Source of the DNA: Oscillospiraceae bacterium
Lineage (GTDB): Bacteria; Bacillota; Clostridia; Oscillospirales; Acutalibacteraceae
Reading direction: 5' to 3'
NCBI GenBank assembly: GCA_902796535.1
Contig: CADBPL010000093.1
Coordinates: 1-16,407 of the forward strand
DNA length: 16,407 nt
The stretch's first letter is position 1, and the number at the start of each line of letters is the position of its first letter. Both the position numbers and the translations under genes were made by a program. Shown here one piece after another: positions 5,603 to 13,128 of this stretch. The notes beneath the pieces were generated by a model. That model was not told the origin of the DNA and searched no databases. It was given only the letters and a program-made list of their open reading frames with translations.

Positions 5603-5956
5603 ATGGCTCGTATTAAAGGCGCGACAATGACGCGCAAGAGAAGAAATAAAGTTCTGAAAATGGCAAAGGGCTACTACGGCTCCAAGGCCAGGCTGTTCAA
5701 AACCGCGAAACAGGCCGTCATGAAGTCCGGTCAGTATGCCTACATCGGCCGCAAGCTCAAAAAGCGTGATTTCCGCCGCCTGTGGATCACCAGAATTTCC
5801 GCAGCCGCCAAGCTCAACGGCATGAATTATTCCACGCTCATCAACGGCCTCAAAAAAGCTGACGTCAGCCTCAACCGCAAAATGCTCAGCGAGATCGCCA
5901 TTGCCGACCCGGCAGGCTTCACCGCTCTTTGCGAAAAGGCAAAGGCCGCGCTTTAA
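5603..5956 (+). CDS. rplT: 50S ribosomal protein L20 (bL20)
   Basis: This is a 117-aa basic protein needed early in 50S assembly, where it binds 23S rRNA. The sequence MARIKGATMTRKRRNKVLKM, GYYGSKARLFKTAKQAVMKS, YAYIGRKLKKRDFRRLWITR and LNGMNYSTLINGLKKA is characteristic. A GGAGGT ribosome-binding site lies at 5589-5594. In Bacillus L20 is the autoregulator of this operon, acting on the leader, so this protein is the likely effector of the leader at 4669-4824. A strong terminator follows 15 nt after the stop. Confidence 0.98.
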   Translation: MARIKGATMTRKRRNKVLKMAKGYYGSKARLFKTAKQAVMKSGQYAYIGRKLKKRDFRRLWITRISAAAKLNGMNYSTLINGLKKADVSLNRKMLSEIAIADPAGFTALCEKAKAAL

Positions 5957-5971
5957 TAATCACCCATTCTG

Positions 5972-6001
5972 TCACGCCCCGTTCGGGGCGTGATTTTATT
6001 T
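5972..6001 (+). terminator. intrinsic terminator after rplT
   Basis: A perfect 9-bp GC-rich stem TCACGCCCC/GGGGCGTGA (5972-5980 with 5985-5993) with loop GTTC is followed by TTTTATTT. Its T-tract runs straight into the ribosome-binding site of the next gene (CGGAGG, 6002-6007). There is no room for a promoter between the terminator and that gene. Confidence 0.93.
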
Positions 6002-6013
6002 CGGAGGTTTCCC

Positions 6014-6799
6014 ATGCACGAGCTTATTACCAGCAAAACCAACGAAAAGATCAAACAGGCCGTGCGCGTGCGCGACAGCGCCAAAGCCCGCCGGGAAGAG
6101 GGTCTGTTTTTTGCCGAGGGCGCGCGCCTTTGTGTTGACGCCGCGGGCAGCACGCCGGTCAAAACGCTGTTTTACACCGAAAAAGCAGCGCAAAAATACG
6201 GCGCCGAGCTTACGCTTCTGGCGGAAAAAAGCGAAGAGGCGTTTCTGGTTTCCGGCGCGGCGGCGGAGCGGCTGAACGATACTTTTTCGCCGCAGGGCAT
6301 ATTTTGTGTGTGCAAAACACTTGACAAATCTGTTAATATAGATATTATATATAGAAACAGCAAATTGATCGCGCTGGAGAATATTCAGGATCCGGCCAAT
6401 CTGGGCGCCGTGATCCGCACGGCGGAGGCGCTGGGCGTCGGCGGCGCGGTGCTGTGCGGCTGCTGCGACGTCTATAACCCCAAGGCGCAGCGCGCGGCGA
6501 TGGGCTCGCTTTTGCGCCTGCCCATCGTCACGGTGGACGATCTGCCGGCTGCCCTGACGCAATTGGCCGAACGCGGGTTCACGACCCTTTCCTCCACACC
6601 GGACGCGTCCGCGCAGGATATTACTCAGACCGATCTGGGTGAAAAGACCGTTTGCGTGATCGGCAACGAGGGCAACGGCGTGACCGAGGCGACGATGAAC
6701 TGCTGCCAGAAGCGCGTGCGCGTGCCCATGCGCGGCCGTGCGGAATCGCTCAACGCCGCCATGGCGGCCGCCATTATCATGTGGGAGCTGATGAGATGA
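6014..6799 (+). CDS. TrmH/SpoU-family RNA 2'-O-methyltransferase
   Basis: This is a 261-aa SAM-dependent enzyme of the SPOUT class that methylates a ribose 2'-OH in rRNA or tRNA; the exact target cannot be read from sequence. The N-terminal substrate-binding domain (about 1-105, FFAEGARLCVDA) precedes the knotted catalytic domain. The three SpoU motifs are ENIQDPANLGAVIRTAEALG at 122-141, VIGNEGNGV ending at 223, and VPMRGRAESLNAAM ending at 250. The ATG at 6014 is preceded by CGGAGG; a possible start further upstream lies inside the terminator and is rejected. Genes of this family often follow infC-rpmI-rplT in Clostridia. The linker between domains is unusually AT-rich and contains a promoter-like sequence. 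The stop overlaps the dprA start (ATGA). Confidence 0.93.
   Translation: MHELITSKTNEKIKQAVRVRDSAKARREEGLFFAEGARLCVDAAGSTPVKTLFYTEKAAQKYGAELTLLAEKSEEAFLVSGAAAERLNDTFSPQGIFCVCKTLDKSVNIDIIYRNSKLIALENIQDPANLGAVIRTAEALGVGGAVLCGCCDVYNPKAQRAAMGSLLRLPIVTVDDLPAALTQLAERGFTTLSSTPDASAQDITQTDLGEKTVCVIGNEGNGVTEATMNCCQKRVRVPMRGRAESLNAAMAAAIIMWELMR
6321..6348 (+). promoter_or_regulatory. promoter-like sequence inside the trmH-family gene
   Basis: A perfect TTGACA (6321-6326), a 16-nt spacer and TATTAT (6343-6348, 5 of 6 matches) lie within an AT-rich patch at about 6301-6365 in otherwise GC-rich coding sequence. The patch encodes the linker between the two methyltransferase domains. Initiation near 6355 would yield an RNA covering the end of this gene and all of dprA-topA-trmFO and beyond. 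It could also be a by-product of the linker's AT-rich codons. Confidence 0.5.
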
Positions 6800-7929
6800 A
6801 CGAAGAAAAGGATGAACGCGTATACAGCGTCTGGCTGTCGCACTGCATCGGTGTGGGGCCGGGCAGCTTTGATGCGCTGTCCTTTTTTCCTTCAGCCAGA
6901 GCCTTTTACGAAGCCGGCGCGGCGGAATGGTACGCCACGGGGCTGTTCCGGCCGGCGCAGCTGCGCCGCATGGAAAAGCGCGATCTGACCGACGCGAAAC
7001 GGATCGTTCGCCAATGCGATGAGAATGCGTGGCATATTATCGACGTCAACAGCGAATACTATCCCGTAAACCTCAAAGAGATCGTGGATGCGCCCGGCGT
7101 GCTCTATGTCTGGGGCGATCCGGCCTGCTTGAAAGATGAGCGGATGATCGCCGTTGTCGGCGCGCGGGACGCGACCCGTTACAGCATTGAAGTGGCGCAC
7201 CGCCTGACGGCAGATTTTGCCAGAGCGGGCATGACGGTCGTCAGCGGCGGCGCGCTGGGCATCGACACGGCGGCGCACCGCGGCGCGCTGGAGGGCGGCG
7301 GCAAAACCGTTGCGGTCATGGGCTGCGGTCTCGGCGCCTCCTATCTGAGCGAAAACGAGGGCCTGCGGCGGGACGTTGCCGCTTCCGGCGCAGTCATCAG
7401 CGAGCTGGCGCCGTTTTCCAAGCCGTTTCAGGGCAGCTTTCCGCAGCGCAACCGCCTCATCAGCGGCCTGTCCAAGGGCACGGTCGTGATCGAAGCGGGT
7501 GAAAACAGCGGCTCTCTCGGCACGGCGGAGCACGCCTACCGCCAGAACCGTGACGTGTTTGCGGTGCCGGGCGACGTGATCAGCTCTTCTTTTGTCGGCT
7601 CCAACGTGCTCATTGCCAACGGCGCCAAGCCCGTTTTCCGCGCGGAGGACGTGCTTTATGATTACGAATACCTTTACAACCTCGATTTGTCCGCGCTGCG
7701 CGGCGAATCCGTTCGCAAACCGGCCAGGCATAAGCCCTTAGCGCCCGAAACGCTCAGCGACGTGCAGCGAAAGGTTTATGCGTGCTTCGATTGCGAGCCC
7801 GTTGGGTTTGACGCGCTCGTTGCCCAAAGCGGCCTGAGCGCGCCGCTGCTATCCCAGACCCTGACCGAATTGCAGATCATCGGCCTGATCCGCCCGCTGC
7901 CGGGCAAACGCTTCACGGCGGCGGACTGA
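6796..7929 (+). CDS. dprA: DNA processing protein DprA
   Basis: DprA binds incoming single-stranded DNA during natural transformation and loads RecA. The 377-aa protein has an N-terminal SAM-like helical region (about 1-100) and then the Rossmann-fold DNA_processg_A domain. Landmarks are VVGARDATRYS (120-130), SGGALGID (150-157), VMGCGLG, PQRNRLISGLS (216-226) and VFAVPGD (254-260). A C-terminal winged helix follows (about 315-377, LSDVQRKVYACFDCEPVGFD). The ATG at 6796 overlaps the previous stop by ATGA, indicating translational coupling; longer in-frame extensions are ruled out by the upstream gene. The dprA-topA-trmFO order is conserved in Bacillus. Presence of dprA alone does not prove competence. 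Confidence 0.97.
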   Translation: MNEEKDERVYSVWLSHCIGVGPGSFDALSFFPSARAFYEAGAAEWYATGLFRPAQLRRMEKRDLTDAKRIVRQCDENAWHIIDVNSEYYPVNLKEIVDAPGVLYVWGDPACLKDERMIAVVGARDATRYSIEVAHRLTADFARAGMTVVSGGALGIDTAAHRGALEGGGKTVAVMGCGLGASYLSENEGLRRDVAASGAVISELAPFSKPFQGSFPQRNRLISGLSKGTVVIEAGENSGSLGTAEHAYRQNRDVFAVPGDVISSSFVGSNVLIANGAKPVFRAEDVLYDYEYLYNLDLSALRGESVRKPARHKPLAPETLSDVQRKVYACFDCEPVGFDALVAQSGLSAPLLSQTLTELQIIGLIRPLPGKRFTAAD

Positions 7930-7955
7930 CCGTTCAGTTTATACAGAATACCACA

Positions 7956-7989
7956 CGAAAGGACGAAAGGACGGCATCGTGAAGCCGTC
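7956..7989 (+). promoter_or_regulatory. tandem repeat and hairpin in the topA leader
   Basis: The 77-nt gap between dprA and topA holds a tandem pair of CGAAAGGA (7956-7963 and 7964-7971). This is followed by a hairpin GACGGC/GCCGTC (7970-7975 with 7984-7989, 8-nt loop). The topA ribosome-binding site GGAG is at 7994-7997, just after the stem. No T-tract follows, so it is not a terminator. A role in topA translation or mRNA stability is inference only. Confidence 0.4.
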
Positions 7990-8006
7990 TCACGGAGTGA
8001 AAGAAA

Positions 8007-10118
8007 ATGTCAAAGCTTGTTATTGTTGAGTCTGTTTCCAAAGCAAAGGTGATCAAAGGCTTTTTGGGCGACGGCTATGAGGTGACCGCGTCCGTCGGCC
8101 ATGTGCGCGACCTGCCGGCGTCAAAGCTGAGCGTGGATGTGCGCAACAACTTTGCGCCGAAGTATGAGATCGTGAAGGGCAAGGAAAAGCTGGTCGCCGA
8201 CCTGAAAAACATGGTCAAAAAAAGCGACGGCGTGCTGCTCGCAACCGACCCCGATCGCGAAGGGGAGGCCATTTCCTGGCACCTTGCCACGCTGCTGAAC
8301 CTGAACCTGAAGCAGAAAAACCGCGTCACCTTCAACGAGATCACCCGCAAGGGCATCGAGACCGGCATGGCCAACCCGCGCACGGTCGATCTGGATATGG
8401 TCAACGCCCAGCAGGCGCGCCGCATTCTCGACCGTCTGGTCGGCTACAAGCTCAGCCCCTTTGTCAGCCAGAAGATCCGCCGCGGGCTTTCCGCCGGCCG
8501 GGTGCAGAGCGTGGCGGTGCGGCTGATTGTCGACAAGGAAGATGAGATCAACAACTTCGTACCGGAGGAGTACTGGTCGCTCGACGCCAAGCTGGTTTCT
8601 TCGGCGCGCCGTATGTTCACCGCCAACTTTGTCGGCGATGAAAACGGCAAAGTCAAGCTGAAAAACAAAGACCAGACCGACGGCTACATCGCCCGGCTGG
8701 ACGGGGCGGAATACACGGTCGGTTCCGTCAAAAAGGGTACGCGCAAAAAAAGCCCGGCGCCGCCCTTCACCACCTCCACCATGCAGCAGGAGGCTTCGCG
8801 CCGGCTGAACTTCCAGTCCTCCCGCACGATGAAGATCGCGCAGGAGCTGTATGAGGGCGTCACGGTCAAAGGACACGGCTCCATGGGTCTGATCACCTAT
8901 ATGAGAACGGACTCCCTGCGCATTTCCGATCAGGCGAGAGAGCAGGGCGGCAACTATATCCGTGCCACCTACGGCGACAAATTCCTGCCCGATAAGCCGC
9001 GCTATTTCAAGCAGCGCGCCAACGCGCAGGACGGGCACGAGGCCGTGCGCCCCACCAACCCGGAGCTGACCCCCGCCATGGTCAAGGACAGCCTGACGGC
9101 GGAACAGTTTAAGCTTTACAATCTCATCTGGCTGCGCTTCATGGCGAGCCTGATGGCGGATTGCGTGCAGAACACCGTCAAGGCCGAGATCACCGCCGCC
9201 AGACCGGGCGACGACAAATACTGCGTGTTTTCCGCAAACGGCTACGAGGTGAAATTTGAAGGCTTTACCGCGCTGTATGAAGAAAGCAGCGACACGGAGG
9301 AGGGCAGGGACGCGAAGCTGCCCGAGCTGAAAAGCGGCGAAAAGCTCAAGCTCAAGGAGCTCATGCCCGCCCAGCATTTCACGCAGGCGCCGCCCCGCTA
9401 CACCGAGGCTTCGCTCATCAAAGCGCTGGAAGAAAACGGCGTGGGCCGCCCGAGCACCTATGCCACGATCATTACCACGATCATCAAGCGTGAATACGTC
9501 AAGCGTTCCGCCAAGCAGCTGGTGCCCACCGAGCTGGGCGTGGCCACCACCCGGCTGCTCAACGAACGGTTCCCGAAAATCGTCAACGTCAAATTTACGG
9601 CTTCGATGGAAAATTCGCTGGATGAAGTCGAGCACGGCAAAGAAGATTATGTTCAGGTGCTCAGGGATTTCTACGGCGATTTTGAAAAAACGCTCGATAA
9701 GGCCAAGGCCGATATGCAGGGCGTCAAGATCGAATTGGAAGAGGACAAGACCGACATCCCCTGCGACAAGTGCGGCGCCATGATGGTGGTCAAAATCGGC
9801 CGCTTCGGCAAGTTCCTGGCCTGCCCGAACTATCCGACCTGCAAAAACACCAAGCCCCTCATTCAGGAAACCGGCGCGCTTTGCCCCAAATGCGGCGGCA
9901 AGGTGGTCGAAAAGCGCAGCCGCAAGGGCCACACCTTCTACGGCTGCGACAACTGGCCGAACTGCGATTTTGTCACGTGGGATAAGCCCACGGGCGACGT
10001 TTGCCCGCAGTGCGGCAAGGCGCTGTTCAAGCAGCGGGGCGGCGTGGTCGCCTGCCTGAACGAGGGCTGCGGCTATTCGGTCAAGGCGACCAAAAAGAAG
10101 GGAAAGAACGATGAATAA
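8007..10118 (+). CDS. topA: DNA topoisomerase I (type IA)
   Basis: This enzyme relaxes negative supercoils through transient single-strand breaks. The 703-aa protein starts MSKLVIVESVSKAKVIKGFL. The N-terminal Toprim domain carries the metal-binding acidic triad in DPDREGEA (81-88). The active-site tyrosine is Tyr298 in GLITYMRTDS. Gate and DNA-binding segments follow (GRPSTYATIITTI). The C-terminus has three intact four-cysteine zinc ribbons from residue 586: CDKC...CPNYPTC, CPKC...CDNWPNC and CPQC...CLNEGC. Length is normal. The early motif, usually ES(P/V)(A/N)KAKTI, reads ESVSKAKVI here, a minor variant. The RBS GGAG is 9 nt upstream of the ATG. The last 8 nt overlap trmFO. Confidence 0.98.
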   Translation: MSKLVIVESVSKAKVIKGFLGDGYEVTASVGHVRDLPASKLSVDVRNNFAPKYEIVKGKEKLVADLKNMVKKSDGVLLATDPDREGEAISWHLATLLNLNLKQKNRVTFNEITRKGIETGMANPRTVDLDMVNAQQARRILDRLVGYKLSPFVSQKIRRGLSAGRVQSVAVRLIVDKEDEINNFVPEEYWSLDAKLVSSARRMFTANFVGDENGKVKLKNKDQTDGYIARLDGAEYTVGSVKKGTRKKSPAPPFTTSTMQQEASRRLNFQSSRTMKIAQELYEGVTVKGHGSMGLITYMRTDSLRISDQAREQGGNYIRATYGDKFLPDKPRYFKQRANAQDGHEAVRPTNPELTPAMVKDSLTAEQFKLYNLIWLRFMASLMADCVQNTVKAEITAARPGDDKYCVFSANGYEVKFEGFTALYEESSDTEEGRDAKLPELKSGEKLKLKELMPAQHFTQAPPRYTEASLIKALEENGVGRPSTYATIITTIIKREYVKRSAKQLVPTELGVATTRLLNERFPKIVNVKFTASMENSLDEVEHGKEDYVQVLRDFYGDFEKTLDKAKADMQGVKIELEEDKTDIPCDKCGAMMVVKIGRFGKFLACPNYPTCKNTKPLIQETGALCPKCGGKVVEKRSRKGHTFYGCDNWPNCDFVTWDKPTGDVCPQCGKALFKQRGGVVACLNEGCGYSVKATKKKGKNDE

Positions 10119-11427
10119 GATCACCGTGGTCGGCGCCGGTCTGGCCGGCGTTGAGGCGGCGTGGCAGATCGCAAAAGCCGGCGTGGCAGTGGAGCTTTGC
10201 GAAATGAAGCCCGAAAAGCGTTCCCCGGCGCACAAGGCCGACGGGTTCGCCGAGCTGGTCTGTTCCAATTCGCTCAAGGCCAGCCGGATCGAAAGCGCGG
10301 CGGGGCTGCTCAAGGCCGAAATGCGTGAGTTCGGCTCGCTGTGCATGCAGGCGGCCGACGCCTGCGCCGTGGCGGCGGGCGGCGCGCTTGCCGTTGACCG
10401 CGACCGCTTTTCGCAGATCATAACCGAAAAAATTCTGGCGCATCCGCTCATCACTGTTCGCCGCGGCGAGGTGACCGACATTCCGGCAGGCGTTTGCATT
10501 CTGGCGGTCGGGCCGCTGGCGTCGGACGCGATCGCGCAAAAAATCGAACAGCTTTGCGGCGGGCGGCTGAGCTTTTTTGACGCCGCCGCACCCATCGTCA
10601 GCGCGGAGAGTCTGGACCGTGACTGCACCTTCACCCAGTCCCGCTATGACCGGGGCGGGGAGGAGGATTATATCAACTGCCCGATGAACAAGGCGGAATA
10701 CGAAGCGTTTTATCAGGCGCTGGTCAGCGCCGAGCGCGCGGATACCCATGCGTTCGACGAGCGGCACGACGTTTACGAGGGCTGCATGCCGATCGAAGCC
10801 ATGGCCATCCGCGGCGAAGACACCATGCGCTACGGGCCGCTCAAGCCCGTCGGCCTGCGCGATCCGCGCACCGGTCACCGCCCGTGGGCGGTGCTGCAGC
10901 TGCGCCGTGAAAACGCCGAATGCACGCTGTTCAATCTGGTCGGGTTCCAGACCAATCTCAAATTCAGCGAGCAAAAGCGCGTGTTTTCTCTGATCCCGGC
11001 GCTGAAGAACGCCGAATTCGTCCGCTACGGGGTCATGCACCGCAACACCTTCATCAACAGCCCGCAGCTGCTCGAAGCGGATTATTCCTTCCGCGCAAAG
11101 CCCGAGCTGTTTTTTGCCGGGCAGATCACCGGGGTGGAGGGCTATATGGAATCGGCGTCCTCCGGCATTTTAGCGGGTGTGAACGCCGTGCGGCGGCTTC
11201 GGGGCGAAGAAAGCCTTGTGCTCAGCCGTGAGACCATGATGGGCGCGCTGGCGGATTATATGAGCCATTCCGAATCAAGGGATTTTCAGCCGATGGGGGC
11301 GAATTTCGGCATTCTGCCGCCCCTGCCGGAAAAAATCAGAGATAAAAAAGCGCGGTACGGCGCGTTGGCGGCGCGCGGGTTAAGCGCGCTGCGGGCACAG
11401 CTTTCCGCAGAACAGATGACGCCATGA
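10111..11427 (+). CDS. trmFO: methylenetetrahydrofolate--tRNA-(uracil-5-)-methyltransferase
   Basis: This folate- and FAD-dependent enzyme makes 5-methyluridine at position 54 in the tRNA T-loop, using methylene-THF instead of SAM. The 438-aa protein has the N-terminal dinucleotide-binding loop GAGLAG (8-13), the signature AELVCSNSLKA with Cys51, YINCPMNKAEYEAFY, and YEGCMPIEAMA with Cys225. Cys51 and Cys225 correspond to Cys53 and Cys226 studied in the Bacillus enzyme. The C-terminal GQITGVEGYMESASSG and MGANFGILPPL are also typical. Its start codon lies inside the end of topA (8-nt overlap, different frame). The GGGAAAG stretch just upstream serves as a modest ribosome-binding site, and coupling to topA translation is likely. 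Confidence 0.98.
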   Translation: MNKITVVGAGLAGVEAAWQIAKAGVAVELCEMKPEKRSPAHKADGFAELVCSNSLKASRIESAAGLLKAEMREFGSLCMQAADACAVAAGGALAVDRDRFSQIITEKILAHPLITVRRGEVTDIPAGVCILAVGPLASDAIAQKIEQLCGGRLSFFDAAAPIVSAESLDRDCTFTQSRYDRGGEEDYINCPMNKAEYEAFYQALVSAERADTHAFDERHDVYEGCMPIEAMAIRGEDTMRYGPLKPVGLRDPRTGHRPWAVLQLRRENAECTLFNLVGFQTNLKFSEQKRVFSLIPALKNAEFVRYGVMHRNTFINSPQLLEADYSFRAKPELFFAGQITGVEGYMESASSGILAGVNAVRRLRGEESLVLSRETMMGALADYMSHSESRDFQPMGANFGILPPLPEKIRDKKARYGALAARGLSALRAQLSAEQMTP

Positions 11428-11440
11428 AGGAGGCGAAAGC

Positions 11441-12127
11441 ATGAAAACAGATTTAGCGGCGTTTGAAAAGAAAATCGATTATCAATTCCATAACAAAGAC
11501 CTGCTGCGCGCGGCGCTGACTCATTCCTCTTACGCCAACGAGTGCGGCGGCCCGTTCAACGAACGGCTGGAGTTTTTGGGCGACAGCGTGCTGGGCATGG
11601 TCAGCGCGGAATACTTTTTTGAACGCCATAAGGATATGCCGGAGGGGGAACTGACCAAGATCCGCGCCGCCATCGTTTGTGAACAATCGCTCTTCGGTTT
11701 TGCCAAGGAAATTGATCTGGGTTCCTTCATTTTACTTGGCAAGGGCGAAGTGAACACCGGCGGGCGCGAGCGGCCCTCCATTTTGTCCGACGCGTTTGAG
11801 GCCGTGATCGCCGCGATCTATCTGGACGGCGGCATGGCGCCGGCGAAGGCGTTCGTGCTGCGGTTCATCAGCAAATCCGAAAAGCATCTCAACGAGCTGC
11901 CGTTCAAGGATCATAAAACCAAGCTGCAGGAGATCGTTCAGCGCAACCCGGAAGAGATACTGGAATACGTTCTCGCAGGCGAGAGCGGGCCGGCGCATGA
12001 CAAGACCTTTACGGTCGAGGTTTATCTTAACAGCAACTGCATCGGCCGCGGCGAAGGCCACAGCAAAAAGCACGCGGAGCAGGCGGCGGCGCACGAAGCG
12101 CTCAAGCTCATGGGCATTGAAAAATGA
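11441..12127 (+). CDS. rnc: ribonuclease III
   Basis: This double-strand-specific endoribonuclease processes rRNA precursors and structured mRNAs. The 228-aa protein has the nuclease domain with signature NERLEFLGDS (40-49). It carries the four expected acidic residues: Glu44 and Asp48 in the signature, and Asp117 and Glu120 in LSDAFEAVIAAIYLDGG. A C-terminal double-stranded RNA-binding domain follows (about 156-226, DHKTKLQEIVQ to HSKKHAEQAAAHEAL). A strong GGAGG lies upstream of the ATG, 13 nt after the trmFO stop. The stop overlaps the next start by ATGA. In many Firmicutes rnc is followed by smc and ftsY; here a radical SAM gene is interposed, as in other Clostridia. Confidence 0.98.
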   Translation: MKTDLAAFEKKIDYQFHNKDLLRAALTHSSYANECGGPFNERLEFLGDSVLGMVSAEYFFERHKDMPEGELTKIRAAIVCEQSLFGFAKEIDLGSFILLGKGEVNTGGRERPSILSDAFEAVIAAIYLDGGMAPAKAFVLRFISKSEKHLNELPFKDHKTKLQEIVQRNPEEILEYVLAGESGPAHDKTFTVEVYLNSNCIGRGEGHSKKHAEQAAAHEALKLMGIEK

Positions 12128-13125
12128 GCCACGCCAACATCGCCGTTTTCGTGCCCCATATGGGCTGCCCGCAGCAGTGCAGCTTTTGCAACCAGCGCGT
12201 GATTTCCGGCGCGGCGGCGCAGCCGACGGCGGCCGACGTTGACGCGGCCTGTGAACGCGCAAAAAAAGGCGTTTCGCCGGGCGACACCGTTCAGCTTGCC
12301 TTTTTCGGCGGCAGCTTCACCGCCATTGAGCGCGCCAAAATGCTGGAGCTGCTCACAGCGGCGAAACGGCACGTGGATTCCGGCTTTCTCAACGGCGGCG
12401 TCCGCATTTCCACCCGCCCGGATGCGATCAACGATGAAATTCTGTCGCTGCTCAGAGCCAACGGCGTGCGCGCCGTGGAGCTGGGCGCGCAGAGCATGGA
12501 CGACCGTGTGCTGCGCCTCAATCAGCGCGGGCACACGGCGCAGGATGTGGTCGGCGCGTCGAAGCTGATTTCGGCTTACGGCTTTGAGCTTGGGCTGCAA
12601 ATGATGACGGGGCTTTACGGTTCGACCGATGAAGACTGTCTTGAAACCGCCCGACGGCTCATCGCGCTTCATCCGGCCGCCGCGCGCATTTACCCCACCG
12701 TGGTGCTCAGGGGCACGCGGCTGGCGGAGCTTTACGAAAAAGGCGAATATGAGCCGCCGACGCTGGACGAAGCCGTGCCGCTTTGCAGTGAATTGCTGCG
12801 GCTGTTTGAAGAAAACGGCGTGCGCGTCATCCGGCTGGGGCTTCACGCGCAGGAGGATGTGGAACGGCAAATGGTTGCCGGCGCCTATCATCCGGCCCTG
12901 CGGGAGCTGTGTCAGGGTGAAATCTATTACCGAAAAGCCGTGGAATTGTTAAAAGAAAAACCGGCGGGCGCCTATCGGCTCGTTGTTTCCCCCGCCGCCG
13001 TTTCGCAGGCGGTCGGCCAAAAAAAGAAAAACCTGCTGCGTCTGGCGCAGCAGGGCTATCGCTGCCGTGTGCAGGGCGATGAAAGCTTACACACTCCCTA
13101 CGAACTGAGAATAAAGGAATTGTGA
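12124..13125 (+). CDS. Elp3-like radical SAM protein without acetyltransferase domain
   Basis: This 333-aa protein has the radical SAM cluster motif CPQQCSFC (Cys15, Cys19, Cys22), close to the N-terminus in FVPHMGCPQQCSFCNQR. It is followed by the SAM-contact stretches LAFFGGSFTAIE, RISTRPDAI, VELGAQSMDD and LQMMTGLYGS. The FNQ-type motif context and the C-terminal region (LGLHAQEDVERQMVAGAYHPALRELCQGE) resemble the Elp3-related COG1243 group and its radical-SAM C-terminal domain. No GNAT acetyltransferase domain is present, so it is not a full Elp3. The substrate is unknown to me; neighbouring rnc, trmFO and a TrmH-family gene make an RNA-related role plausible, which is inference. The ATG overlaps the rnc stop by 4 nt, and smc starts 3 nt after its stop. 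Confidence 0.88.
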   Translation: MSHANIAVFVPHMGCPQQCSFCNQRVISGAAAQPTAADVDAACERAKKGVSPGDTVQLAFFGGSFTAIERAKMLELLTAAKRHVDSGFLNGGVRISTRPDAINDEILSLLRANGVRAVELGAQSMDDRVLRLNQRGHTAQDVVGASKLISAYGFELGLQMMTGLYGSTDEDCLETARRLIALHPAAARIYPTVVLRGTRLAELYEKGEYEPPTLDEAVPLCSELLRLFEENGVRVIRLGLHAQEDVERQMVAGAYHPALRELCQGEIYYRKAVELLKEKPAGAYRLVVSPAAVSQAVGQKKKNLLRLAQQGYRCRVQGDESLHTPYELRIKEL

Positions 13126-13128
13126 AAG

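Noticed and set aside
5990..6013. An earlier ATG at 5990 for the methyltransferase.
   Set aside because: It lies inside the terminator stem with no ribosome-binding site, whereas the ATG at 6014 has CGGAGG at proper spacing and the family N-terminus.
6652..6795. N-terminal extension of dprA into the preceding gene.
   Set aside because: It would overlap the conserved SpoU motif 2-3 coding region of the methyltransferase in another frame. The ATG at 6796 gives a normal DprA.
7930..7955. A possible -10 (TATACA-like) between dprA and topA.
   Set aside because: I could not find a matching -35 at acceptable spacing, so it was not called a promoter.
8121..10634. An 837-codon open frame on the minus strand opposite topA and the start of trmFO.
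   Set aside because: It is antisense to two well-recognised genes and crosses their boundary. Its product is low-complexity, rich in Ala, Arg, His and Gly, with no recognisable domain. Long antisense frames are expected from GC-rich third codon positions.
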